The notes: generated by a model from the sequence alone, not told the origin. A DNA stretch of 64,000 nt from Primulina eburnea (GCF_022965805.1 NC_133103.1:29192329-29256328); one strand, 5' to 3'. Positions 23,232-33,915 are shown, counted from the stretch's first letter. Numbers and translations: made by a program.

Positions 23232-24977
23232 TGTCAAATTTTGTACTGAAAAGTAAAACAGATAAATGTTAATAACTATTTTAAAATATTTACTAAGATA
23301 TAAAGTATGGACTTTTACTTTATAAATTTTCGCTCCCACTGTTTTGACATTTTCACTACCCTCTAGTGAAAAAGGGAAACTCATTTCCTCAGTAGGTACG
23401 TAAGGTCCAATTAGCGAATTATGATCCCGAATAATATCAGCGAATCATAATTCCTGAAAGGTAGTTTCCGATTGCATCGCCATGCAACCCTATACGTAAT
23501 CTTTTGTCTCACGTTTGATTAGGACCCAATAATATGACGTCGTTCATCTTTACGTGTCAAGCCTAACCCATCGATATTGAACCTTAATGGACGGTCGCCA
23601 TGAGTTCCCTCAATAATATGAGCCGAAATCATGGGAGTTCCACGTAGTTCACATCACCATGTCAATGGATGTCACAGTTTTCCGGCACCCAAAGCTCCCC
23701 CAATAATATGAGCCGAGCCCCGAGTACGGATAGCGTTCATCATGCACCCATTGTCGATGGAAGACAAGAAAATTATAAACAAATTTATAATTCCCCTTTT
23801 CGGGCTTGATATTAATTTTGAATCTTATTCAAAATGAGGGTTTTTAATTTTGAAAGGTCTCATCATTAATTTTATTTAAAAGCTCGCCATGTTTAATCGT
23901 ATGTTTGCCGGATTCATGCAACTTTGTTATTATCATAATAATAACGCACATGCTCATTATTTATAACATATCATGCATATATTATAAACACTAAACAAAC
24001 AAGGATGATCAATCGCCCCAATACTAACGGACCGTGTGAGCTAAACACGGGCCTAAATCCAATCCTAGGGAAATGCATGGGATGCAAATGCAACTATTAC
24101 ATTAGCTTCCAATATTTACATGTCTTCGATCTTCATAATCATCATGGCCACCATCTTCCAATCTTGATCATCCACTATACTATATTTACAAAAAAATATC
24201 CATGGCAAATAGGGATACATCTCATGGGGGTGGGAACGGGCCATAAACCAGGCCCACTTTATAAATTGATAATTATTACAATCATTCAACACAAAATATC
24301 CTAGCATACACCTAGCAAATTGGGCTTGGGCTTTTGATCATTCTTCATGCATAATATCACATATCATACACCATCAATTAATAATCACAATAATTAATTG
24401 ATCCAATATTATATATCTTGATCCAATCACTAACCGCCACAATTATAAATTAAATTAACAAAGTATATAAACCCCTTTGTCTACTTTCAAATTAATTTAT
24501 TTATAATCGAATTTCTTGTAAATCACAATTTACTATAAATAATTAAAGTCCAACTTCAATTATTTATTTTATGAGAAAAATTTACAACTTTTGTAATTTT
24601 AAACTTAAGGGCCCAAAAACTTATTTTTCACCAAAAACATTTTAGCCCATTTAAAATTCACAAATATGTTGGCCATCCAATGGCCCAACAACTCAAGGCC
24701 CATGACACTTTGATAATCCAAAACAGTTTCGGAAACCCTAGTCGTCATCGCCGTCGCCGGATTCCGGTAACAAAATTTTTTTTTTAAATATAGGGGCTGT
24801 TCGGGCAGCCCCTCGGGCTGCCCTTGCTACCTGAAATGAGCAGCCCCTCGGGCAGCCCGAGCTGCCCGAAATATGCCCGAAAGTGGCCTTGATTTTGGTT
24901 TCAAAATATATCTCAAGCGGTTAGAAAATGATCTCAACATAATATTATGTAAATGCTACACAAAAACTAGTAACCTA
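23232..24977 (-). other. long untranslated leader of copia B
   Basis: 1.75 kb between primer site and gag without a credible ORF. It contains four spaced copies of an AATAATATGA-like motif (around 23430, 23530, 23610 and 23700) that recur in H, an AT-rich middle, and GC-rich dyads near the primer site. A possible donor (CAG|GTAGCA, minus strand, near 24828) and the acceptor before gag would define an intron; this is inferred. Confidence 0.55.
24797..24886. repeat. GC-rich dyad cluster in the leader of B
   Basis: Repeated CAGCCCCTCGGG and CGGGCTGCC/GGGCAGCCC blocks form several overlapping inverted repeats in otherwise AT-rich DNA, about 90-180 bp from the primer site. Confidence 0.75.
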
Positions 24978-24989
24978 GCTCTGATACCA
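24978..24989 (-). other. primer binding site of copia B (initiator-Met tRNA)
   Basis: On the minus strand, TGGTATCAGAGC lies two bases from the LTR end. It is complementary to the 3' end of plant initiator-Met tRNA. Confidence 0.93.
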
Positions 24990-24991
24990 CT

Positions 24992-27046
24992 TGAAAGGGG
25001 ATCGGTTACGGTGACCGGAAGCACAACGGAAGTTCAAAAAATTTATTTTCATCAAGAATTTTCCGTCACCACAAGAATTTGCAGCAAATACAATAAAAAA
25101 CACATTATGACATTCATAGGGTGTTTGAGAGATATACCTATCAATCATTAAAAGATTGATTGTGGCTCCAACTTTGTTGTTAAACAACAAAGCTCTTGAA
25201 TGGCAAGAAGATCTACATGCTTCCTCCTTCCTTCAAAAATTAGGCCCACCATTTGCTTGGTAAATCCCCTCTTAATTTGCACTAGAAAATCAAGAGGATT
25301 TTTCAAGGAGAAGATTATTTCTTCCTCAACACTTGAAGAAGAAAAGAGAGAAAAAACTTGGAGAGAATAGGCTCAATATTTCGGCCATGGTGCATAGAAT
25401 GAAGGGGAGGGAGACTTGTCTTGGACTTGCAAAAAGCTACCAACAAAAATTGCATGCCATGCCTTGAAAATAGAAAAAGTTGTCTCCCAACCCTTCACCT
25501 CCCATGCATGCATATATTACATGGTTTTTAACAAATTAAAAACCATGGACTAAATTTAATTATCTCAAATATATTTGAGACTAATTAAACATTACTTGAA
25601 TTTACTCAAGTCCACTAGTTAAATAATTTATTTAAATTGAGCTCCACAAGACTCAATATAATTTAATTAATTCAACACTTGAATTAATTTAATTATTTGG
25701 ACTCTACTAGGTCCACTAGTGTTTAATTAATTCAACACTTGAATTAATTTAATTTAGTCCATAATAATGTTTTTGAAAATCACAATTTTCAAACAAATTA
25801 TTCACTTGGCCAAATTTTAATTTAGGACCACATTCATAAATTAAAATTTACATTTCTCTCATAGAAGTCATACTTCTATTTTTCTTTACGCTTATAAACT
25901 CATTTATAAGCCGTTCAACACATTGAACTATTTTACTTCTCAACGGGATCTAGAAAGCAAGTACTTGTGTGGCCCTCAATGGTTCACTGATACAACTAGC
26001 CGTGGGTTCACATCTCCATGTGATTCGGACTAAACATGTCCTTATATTAGCATACCCCAATTGCTCCATTCTTATTTATCAACTCCTTCATAATAAGAAC
26101 GTCAGAACTCAAGTATGATAGTACCCAACCAATCATGTTAAACGCCTAGCAGCATCGCTTACATGATTCCCTAGGTATCAAATGATAGTGCCTGCAAGAA
26201 CCATTCAATTATGGTTAGCGTACAGTACGGTCCCATCAACTCATATATACCGACCGATTCGACAACCATTGGTATATCGAGAGTTGTCAATGAATCGATA
26301 CTATGTGTCATGTCTTAGTTGCATCGATGGTGTAATCTATGAAACCCCTTTCATAATTACCACCATACTCTGATCAGAGATTTCAAACTACATACACATG
26401 ATAACACATAGGATATCCATACCCGTAGGTAAGTGGTGAATCCCCGACTACAATGCATCGACTCCTATATGTTTCGACATAACACCCAACCTTGCCACTT
26501 GATGACCCCATGAGATTCGGTAAACAAGTCAAAGTGAAACGCTAGCATATAGAGTCTCAATGTTGTCTCGGGTCATAAGGACTAATGGTGTACAACCATA
26601 AACTAGGACGTTTCCACTCGATAAGTGAGAACCGCTTGGAAAGTCCTTTATAGAGGGTTGTTCAGTGCACTCTACCAGTAGCACCTATCTGCATGCTCGG
26701 ACATCACAATGTCCCCTACCAAAGAAACATGGTACTCACATCGCAGATACTAGTCTCGAGCTCTAGCGGCCTATATCCTTCTTAATGGCGGCTGAATCGA
26801 CTAGGAACCGTTTAGAATATACAGTATTACAAATATGAGTTTCATGATACTCATCATATGAGCATCTCATATTCTTTCTACTATTTATATATTCAAAGGC
26901 TTTATCTATGCAACTAGCATGGGTATACAGATAAAGAAGTGCCAAAACAATAAATTCAAATATTATTAAAATAAAGATCGTTTATACATAGAGTTTCATT
27001 GTGAACAATCGGCCAACACTTGGCTCGACGTGCACCTACTCTAACA
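24992..27046 (-). repeat. 5' LTR of copia B
   Basis: 2055 bp, TGTTAG to CTTTCA in element orientation; pairs with 17232-19284. Confidence 0.93.
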
Positions 27047-28847
27047 AAATATACTAGGATATCATCTATGAAGACAACTACAAACTTGTCCAAATATGGT
27101 TTGAATACTCGATTCATTAGGTCCATGAACACTGCAGAAGCATTCGTTAGGCCAAAAGGCATTACTGTGAATTCGTAATGTCCATACCTTGTCCTGAAAG
27201 CAGTTTTAGGGATGTCTTCTGCTTTGACCTTCAACTGGTGATATCCTGATCTTAGATCAAGCTTTGAGAAAACTTTGGCTCCTTTTAGCTGATCGAAAAG
27301 ATCATCTATTCTCGGGAGTGGGTACTTATTCTTTATGGTGATCTTGTTTAGCTCCCGGTAGTCGATACATAGCCTCATGCTTCCGTCCTTTTTCTTTACG
27401 AAAAGCACTGGGGCTCCCCACGGAGATGCACTAGGGCGGATCTGCTTCTTGTCCAGCAATTCTTGGAGTTGCTCCTTTAACTCCTTCAATTCAGCTGGAG
27501 CCATTCGGTATGGTGCCTTTGATATTGGTGCCGCTCCAGGGACCAAATTGATTTCAAATTCTATTTCTCTATCGGGTATTTCACCCGGTAGTTCCTCAGG
27601 AAAAACATCTGGAAATTCTTGAACAATTGGAATATCCTCCATCTTTGGGACTTCTTCTTCTTTGACTTCATTGATTACCGCCAGATAAATTTCTTCTCCT
27701 CCCTTTATAGCCTTCCAGGCTTGCGAAGCTGACAGTAGGAATTTTCTTTCTTTGGATTTCCCGTGAAATAAGACTTCCTCTTTAGTGTGAGTCTGAAGTC
27801 TAATTTCTTTCTTTTGACAGTCCACAATGGCATGGTTTTTAGCTAACCAGTCCATTCCGAGGATAATGTCAAACTCAACCATATTGAGTTGAATTAATTC
27901 CACTTCAAAAATTTGCTCATTGATACGAATTTCACAATTTTGATACACTTTTTGAGTTTCAATTGTTTTGCTGGCAGGTGTTGCTAACCTTAACGGTTCA
28001 CTAAGACTATCATGTGCAAGTTTAAGCTTTTTGGAAAATCTTCTAGACACAAATGAATGTGTGGCACCACAATCAAACAAATTATATGCAGGCATTTTAT
28101 TGAGTAAGCTGGTACCTGCCACCACTTCGTTGCTGTTATCGGCTTCCTCTTGGGTTATTGCATAGACCCGAGCATTAGTCTTGTTTTCTTGTTGTTTGCT
28201 AGGCCCTGTTCCTTTGTCCTTGTTGTCTGGACAATCACTAATTCGATGGCCCACTTTTCCGCACTTAAAACATGCCCCTGACTTCCGAAAGCATTCTCTG
28301 ATATGATACCGTTTACAGGTGTCACACCACGTCCCTTCTCTATTGCCCGTATTGCCAGAACTCCCTTTGAAAGATCCTCCTGAATAGTTTGTTTTCTTAA
28401 ACTTGGGACCGTTCTGAATAGATTGATTGATCATCGGCCTTTTGTTCTTGTTTTCATCCTCACGCCTCTTGATATCAGTTTCTGCGCTCATTGCAGCTCC
28501 CATTAAATCTGCAAAACTGCTAGGTTTGAATACTGCCAGTGCCAACTGAATTCGGCTGTTGAGTCCCTTTTTGAAACGATTCATCTTCATGGTTTCGTCG
28601 GACATAATTGTGGGGACATAAATTACCAAATCATTAAATCTCGACGTGTATTCCATTACCGTCATGTCCGGTGACTGTCTGAAATTTTCAAATTCATTCA
28701 GCTTTTGTAGACGAAACTCGGCCGGATAGTATTGCTTCAGAAATTCTTTCTTAAAAGTCTGCCATGTGATTTCCTCCACTTCTGCCAAAGATGGCGACAC
28801 AGTCTCCCACCACTTCCTAGCTCGATCTTCTAGAAACGGTGCTACAA
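27047..28847 (-). pseudogene. gypsy A gag (main part), protease and RT up to the active site
   Basis: An uninterrupted frame that continues from the gag start at 52011 once element C is set aside. It has the Retrotrans_gag region ([35 protein letters not shown]), the [14 protein letters not shown] knuckle, the protease [15 protein letters not shown] and [19 protein letters not shown], the linker [15 protein letters not shown], and RT from [18 protein letters not shown] through [15 protein letters not shown] to FIDDILVY at 27049-27072. There B begins, and the last codons read into the LTR. No stop or shift is seen in this portion, so it was probably functional until B and C inserted. The RT continues at 17226. 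Confidence 0.9.
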
Positions 28848-28852
28848 CTTCT
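28848..28852. repeat. left TSD of element C (CTTCT)
   Basis: CTTCT here and at 51666-51670 flanks C inside the gag of A. Confidence 0.93.
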
Positions 28853-29503
28853 TGATCGAGCAAAACTTGCACAGTGAATGGTCCCAAGATTTGTTTTATA
28901 TATGAAAGCTCGATTTAAATATCGCAATTGCACGATAGTCAAGTTATAATAAACGTACGTGAATACGAGTATCGATCCACAGGGACTGCGTTACAATAAT
29001 TTTTTATTCTCAATTAAAATTTCTTTAGCAACGATAAAGTGGTTTGGTAATTAAACTAATGTAAATCAAATAACTAAAAGAATTAAAGCGCAAAGAGAAT
29101 GTATGCAATAATGCAATGATTAAGTTGGATTAAATCAAATGAAAGATGACTTTGTTGGGAATTATCAGTTCACCTACCACTCGTGTTTTAATAATTACCC
29201 TCGACTCTTACTCGTGCATTCGACGGAATTCCCTAGACTAATCAATATACTCTGTCGAGCTATATTAATACTAATCATAAACATGCAGTAATCAAGTGTC
29301 CTCAATTATTTAACAGTTTAAGATCGCCTTACGTTCTATGGAATCCTATAGCTTTTATCCGGGTGAACTATCACTATCGACACGTACCCAATTCCGTATG
29401 TCTACTAAAATTGTAAGTCCATGGTTTATACTATGCGATCCTATTGTTAATTAGTCTGTCGACATCGTTAACAACATGCAATAATCAAAGGAAGATAGCT
29501 AGG
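28853..29503 (-). repeat. 3' LTR of C, distal 651 bp
   Basis: Matches 50245-50895 of the 5' LTR with about three substitutions. It is interrupted at 29503 by D and resumes at 40927. 651 plus 770 bp equals the 1421 bp of the intact LTR. Confidence 0.93.
29499..29503. repeat. left TSD of element D (CTAGG)
   Basis: CTAGG here and at 40922-40926. The uninterrupted LTR at 50887-50900 reads GATAGCTAGGCTTC with one copy, which proves the empty site. Confidence 0.95.
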
Positions 29504-31073
29504 TGTTGCGACTTTGATTGTTGCACTCCCAAGAGCAGGTTGTCCACAAGTAGTATAATTCGGTGAGTCCGAATATCGTATCCACAGGGAAGCTAAGGTA
29601 ATTACAAGTCCACTACAATGTCTTTTTGTTTTTGTTTTTGTTTCTTTTTAATTTTAATTGAATCTTTAATGGGTAAATTTTAATTGTTCAAATTTAAATT
29701 TAAGTAGTTGAGATTAAAGGATCCACTCTTGGTATTTTAATAAAGTTAACATTAACGAACAATATTGAAATCCACTTAATAAAATGGTTCCAATATATTA
29801 AATAATCATATTTATATTATGTTATAAATTATAATCTTATAAGTACATAATATATACCAAAACTTATAAATGTGGTCAAGTATTTATTGTGCTATATATA
29901 TTTGTAAACACTAAATCAAGGTTCCCACTTTAAATGGTTGGTAAAACCAAACAAACATTTAAATGGTACCAATAAATTAATACTATAATATATTCATATA
30001 TAATAAATCAAGGAATCCAAGTTAAATGGTTGGTAAAACCAAACTAACATTTAAATGGTTCCAAGAATTTAATATTATAATATATTTATATATAATAACT
30101 CAAGGCATCCATTTTAAATGGTTGGTAATACCAAACTAACATTTAAATGGTTCCAAGAATTTAGTGTAACATATAGCAACAATAAATCAAAACTCCCACT
30201 TATAAGTAGGGTATAAAAATGCTTAAAGAAATAAATATAACATAAACAATAAATAATGATTAAATAATATAAAAAATAGATTCTTACCTTATAATAACCT
30301 TATTATCATGCCAAGAGCTTCACCTTATCATCTCAACTTTAGGAAGTTAGCTATTCATTATTCAAAGTGTAAAACTTTGAATATGAAATTAACATGCTAA
30401 TTATATTTAAATGAAGAAATAAAAGAAAAATATAGAGAGAAATATTATGAACTCAAAGATTTGTTCATAGAATGAGGGATATCTCAATACATTACAATGC
30501 ACCCCTATTTATAGCCAAATTTGGGGAGACAACCACAAATAAAATATTATTTTTTACACATAAGTCTTCATTGGTGTTCCAAGAAATTAATATTATATTG
30601 CACATCACTTTTGACAAGCATCTTCTCCGAATTTTCTTCTTCACATAAAATGAAACATGTGGATAATTGAGTTGTCTAGTTGTGGTATTTTTTTCAGAAT
30701 ATTTGACCAAGTAGTTTGAGAGATATGGTCAAAATACTAGAGCATGGTAAAACTGCCACTCCTTCGGTAACTTTAATTGTTGCTTAATTTGATCCCAATT
30801 GTGAGAGGATTTTTATCTCATGCTTGCCACCAATATTGTAGATATTAACATCAACTTTCTACAGGTCCAAGAATCATCTTAATCCCATTTGCAACGCCAA
30901 GGTTATTCTTGTTTTATCGAACCTGTAAAAATAGTAAAAACTTATAATTACACAACAACTTATATTTTATACAATTTATTATAAAACATATAATATTTAA
31001 AAATTTAATAAAACAAAAACTATATATTTATATTATAAAACATTTAATTAATGTACAATTTTTATGTTTATCA
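29504..31073 (-). repeat. 3' LTR of D
   Basis: 1570 bp, with the plus strand running TGTTGCGAC to TTTATCA. It contains three 92-bp tandem repeats and, on the minus strand, a TATA box GGCTATAAATAGG near 30505-30517. Confidence 0.95.
29930..30160. repeat. 92-bp tandem repeats in the LTR of D
   Basis: Three units marked by TAAATGGTTGGTAA at 29931, 30023 and 30115. Each holds a short inverted repeat TTTAAATGG...CCATTTAAA-like. The same array is in the 5' LTR (about 39778-40008). Confidence 0.85.
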
Positions 31074-31084
31074 CACCTCCCAAC
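31074..31084 (-). other. polypurine tract of D
   Basis: On the minus strand, GTTGGGAGGTG directly abuts the LTR start TGATAAAC. Confidence 0.75.
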
Positions 31085-32330
31085 CAGCTTATTGCTAGTC
31101 CCTAGCAATTTAAGCGTTAATAGCAATACAAAACATATTGATTAATTTAAATAGAAATGTAATCAGAACTATCTAAGTGTTTAAATAAAATTTGAAAACT
31201 GTCAAAGTTATATCAAGATCATCATAATTATAATTTATGAAATAATTTGAGATGATTAATTCAAAGCTTATTTTAGGTAGTTAAATGTACACGGCCTTCA
31301 GAAATTCCTAGTAAGAGTCTCAACTCCATATCCTCACAGGTTAATAAATGTTTCAATTTATGGCAACGATTTCTCTCATGGAGTTGGAATACAGATAAAT
31401 GCTCAGAAAAATGGTTTACAGAATGCAGACAGACAAACGAGCCAAACTAATCAAAAGATAGAAAATCAATTGATTTAAAATCCAGTTGTTCTTATTATAT
31501 TTTTTTTTCCTGATTTTTTTTTTTTTTTTTACATCATGGAATCAGACTAAGTTTATGCTTTTTGACCACATATTTATTTAATTTGTACAATGTATTTCTC
31601 TCTTTCTTTTTTTATTTTTTTTTTATTTTTTTATTCTTATGAGAGAAAAATGGGTCGCAGCATATAACTTAAAAATTACATAGATCTTCAACATCTTTCT
31701 TTTTGTATTTTTCTTTTTTTTTCTTTTTTTTTTTTTCAGGAAATATATATTTTTTTTTTCAAAATAAGAACTCAAGATCTAAACAATAGATAGTCTCTCT
31801 CATGATCAATAAAGGCTCGAAAGCTGTTTTCTCAGTCCTCTCCACTCACTCACAAAATATGTGTGAGTTCAAAAATTTTAGGCACTCTTATAAGGTATAT
31901 CTTGGGCCATATACTTTACTACCTAATTTTATCACAATGGTTAATCACTCAAAAAGATTTCATAAATCATATTTTTATATTGATCAGAATATTAAAAATG
32001 ACCTTTTTTCAAATAAAATTTAAACATTCTTAAATAGATTAATGCATGTTCTAATTTAAATCTTTCAAATATGTAATGTATGACATTTTTGCAAAAAATT
32101 ACTAAGGTACAAACAATAAACATGGTTTTATTTTAAAATAATATTTAATTTTTTTTTAAATTTGTTTTTTTTTTTTTTTTTATATGTGTTCTCCCCCCAA
32201 TCAGAATATGACATTGTCCCTAATGTCAAAATAGCTATTAATAAAGAGTACATAATGAAAGAGATATCACCTGGAACTTTATTGAAGATAACAAACTGAA
32301 ACAAACGCAAACCAATCCACGACTTTTGAA
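31085..32330 (-). other. untranslated 3' region of D between LOG-like ORF and LTR
   Basis: About 1.25 kb of AT-rich sequence with long T/A runs near 31500-31750 and 32150-32185. No convincing coding sequence was seen on either strand. Confidence 0.6.
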
Positions 32331-32969
32331 TCAATGATCCAACTTCCTTTTCTTACTGCTTGATTGCGACCAATTGATCTTTGTTATCATCGGATCAGGC
32401 TTATGAACAAAAGCTTCCAAATCATCAATTAATTGATCGGCAGTCGAAGCACAGATGAGCATCCGTCGTGAATTTTCTGAAATGAAATTCTGTTCCACAG
32501 CTTTATCAAGAAATGTCAACAAACTGTCATAATAATTATTGATATTCAACAAGCCCACGGGTTTATTATGGATATTAAGTTGTGCCCAAGAAACAGTGTG
32601 AAAAATTTCTTCTAATGTACCAAAACCACCTGGTAGTGCGATAAAAGCATCAGAATTTTCAATCATTTGAGTGATTCTTTCATACATAGAAGAAACTTTT
32701 AATTCCTCCCCAATCGTAACACCTGTAATATTTCCTTCAGCTAAAGCTATAGGAATAATACCCAATACCTGACTACCTCCAAGATGAGCAGATGTTGAAA
32801 CAGATCCCATTAACCCAATATTACCTCCCCCATATACCAAGTGAATTTTTCTCTCAGCCAATATCTTTCCAAGATTATTCGCTGCTTCTACAAACACTTC
32901 ATTTTTTCCAGGACTCGACCCACAAAATACACAAATATTTTTCAATGTTTGTGCAGAGGATCCAGTCAT
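32331..32969 (-). CDS. LOG-like: LOG-like cytokinin riboside 5'-monophosphate phosphoribohydrolase, carried by retrotransposon D
   Basis: 212 codons, close to the usual 210-230 of plant LONELY GUY proteins, starting at the first ATG of the frame. Family motifs are present: VFCGSSPGKN (14-23), the nucleotide-binding GGGNIGLMG (47-55), the catalytic Arg in MYERITQM (Arg98) and the signature PGGFGTLEE (113-121) with its catalytic Glu, then WAQLNIHNKPVGLLN. The known family reaction releases free active cytokinin base from the nucleotide by removing ribose 5'-phosphate. The protein has a short basic tail (SSSKKRKLDH) that could be a nuclear localisation signal. It is uninterrupted by introns, although plant LOG genes normally have several, so capture through an RNA copy is inferred. 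It lies in the env position of D, after the CRP-like ORF, with a good 3' splice-site sequence 28 bp upstream and a TATA-like box about 60 bp upstream. All key residues are intact, so activity is plausible. Confidence 0.9.
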   Translation of the reverse strand: MTGSSAQTLKNICVFCGSSPGKNEVFVEAANNLGKILAERKIHLVYGGGNIGLMGSVSTSAHLGGSQVLGIIPIALAEGNITGVTIGEELKVSSMYERITQMIENSDAFIALPGGFGTLEEIFHTVSWAQLNIHNKPVGLLNINNYYDSLLTFLDKAVEQNFISENSRRMLICASTADQLIDDLEAFVHKPDPMITKINWSQSSSKKRKLDH

Positions 32970-32996
32970 GTTTTTACTTTCCTTTTTTTTTTTTTT

Positions 32997-33018
32997 CTGC
33001 GAAAGTAGAAAGAAAGAT
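32997..33018 (-). promoter_or_regulatory. candidate 3' splice site upstream of the LOG-like ORF
   Basis: On the minus strand, CATCTTTCTTTCTACTTTCGCAG: a pyrimidine-rich run ending in CAG (AG at 32997-32998), 28 bp before the ATG. It would allow a spliced subgenomic RNA. Inferred, not shown. Confidence 0.5.
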
Positions 33019-33023
33019 GAGAG

Positions 33024-33034
33024 ATTTTATAGGG
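33024..33034 (-). promoter_or_regulatory. TATA-like box upstream of the LOG-like ORF
   Basis: CCCTATAAAAT on the minus strand, about 60 bp before the ATG. It could be an internal core promoter, an alternative to splicing. Confidence 0.35.
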
Positions 33035-33183
33035 GTAATATGTTATCATGACAAAACTATGGGTCACAGCTGTAAACAGAATAAATAGTAAAAAAATAAT
33101 GACACACATGCTTATAAACAGTAGTGTGATTGTGGCTCACAATTTTCTTCTGGTTTTACGTCCAGAAACGGCTTCAACGCCTT

Positions 33184-33729
33184 CTATGAGTCGAGGATAT
33201 GCTTCCCATCCAATTTTCTTATAAATTGGCAAACAGGGTCTTTTTTAGTCAGATTCCCAAGACTATGACGCTCATCTTGAAATTGTTTCCATAAACGGAG
33301 AAGTTCAATATGCACATGTCCACTAGAATGCGTCTCAAGAGTCAATAAGATGTTATCTAAAGACTCCTTACTCAGCCCATTCTTAATGAAATCAATTTTA
33401 TCTTCTCTGTTATTGGAAACACATCCCAAAGATCTGCATCGTTTGTCACAAGTCCATCTTGCACACTTATGACAAACCCCTAAACTTTTGGCCCTTCGTT
33501 TTTTCGCATAAGTGCTTTTTCCTAATCCAGGCAAATACCGAATAAGCAATGATTGTGGAACTTCTCCTCCTAATCGGACCTTAGCTTCTATTACAAGACG
33601 AATATCTTCTGGAATTCCTTTTTGCATTAGTAATCTCAATCTTTCACACCTTCCTGCATAAATTTTTCTTAGAACATTTTCAGAAACAGAGGGAAAATAT
33701 TTACAAATTTTTGAGAGAATTTCATCCAT
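33184..33729 (-). CDS. cysteine-rich basic protein resembling carlavirus nucleic-acid-binding protein (CRP), carried by D
   Basis: 181 codons from the ATG at 33727-33729. The frame is open 17 codons further upstream, but that stretch comes from a T/A-rich run, so I prefer the internal Met. The core has GKSTYAKKRRAKS (70-82), a basic segment directly followed by a cluster of five Cys: CHKC (86-89), then Cys94, Cys98 and Cys103. A GxSxYAxxRRA basic motif leading into a C-x2-C ... C-x4-C finger is the hallmark of carlavirus nucleic-acid-binding proteins. The segment before it (EDIRLVIEAKVRLGG) and after it (IDFIKNGLS) also have that general layout. The rest of the C-terminus is longer than in those viral proteins and unrecognised. 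Family members bind nucleic acid, enter the nucleus and have been reported as silencing suppressors or transcriptional regulators. The relation is judged by eye; a host zinc-finger origin is possible. Confidence 0.65.
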   Translation of the reverse strand: MDEILSKICKYFPSVSENVLRKIYAGRCERLRLLMQKGIPEDIRLVIEAKVRLGGEVPQSLLIRYLPGLGKSTYAKKRRAKSLGVCHKCARWTCDKRCRSLGCVSNNREDKIDFIKNGLSKESLDNILLTLETHSSGHVHIELLRLWKQFQDERHSLGNLTKKDPVCQFIRKLDGKHILDS

Positions 33730-33867
33730 TTTGAAAAGAAAAGAAATGATTTTTTTTTTTTTAAATTTTTGTATCAGCAATTGTGGGAAACTGATTTAAC
33801 CGACTATGAGAGTCACGGAGTACCGTTATCCGCCATTTAACCGGGAAAATAAAAAGATTAAGAAAAC

Positions 33868-33890
33868 CTGAAATAAAAACAAACAATAAT
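33868..33890 (-). promoter_or_regulatory. candidate 3' splice site between pol and the CRP-like ORF
   Basis: On the minus strand, TTGTTTGTTTTTATTTCAG|G with AG at 33868-33869, 47 bp after the pol stop. This is where env-like genes of LTR elements have their splice acceptor. A 7-codon upstream ORF lies between this site and the CRP start. Confidence 0.55.
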
Positions 33891-33915
33891 CAAATGCAAC
33901 ACAAAAAAAAAAAAA

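Larger units (their letters stand above)
17232..27046 (-). mobile_element. complete Ty1/copia element B, inserted in the RT of gypsy A
   Basis: 9815 bp. LTRs of 2053 and 2055 bp, primer site complementary to initiator-Met tRNA, long leader, gag, protease, integrase, RT and RNase H in copia order, and a polypurine tract. It shares its family with G and H in this window. The coding part carries several frameshifts. The insertion point is two codons after the FIDD motif of A. Confidence 0.93.

Noticed and set aside
31802..32023. Plus-strand ORF of 73 codons in the 3' region of D
   Set aside because: AT-rich chance frame against element orientation, no similarity recognised.
32331..33780. LOG-like and CRP-like ORFs as host genes caught between transposons
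   Set aside because: They lie between the pol stop and polypurine tract of D, inside its LTR pair and perfect TSD, in element orientation, so they belong to D.
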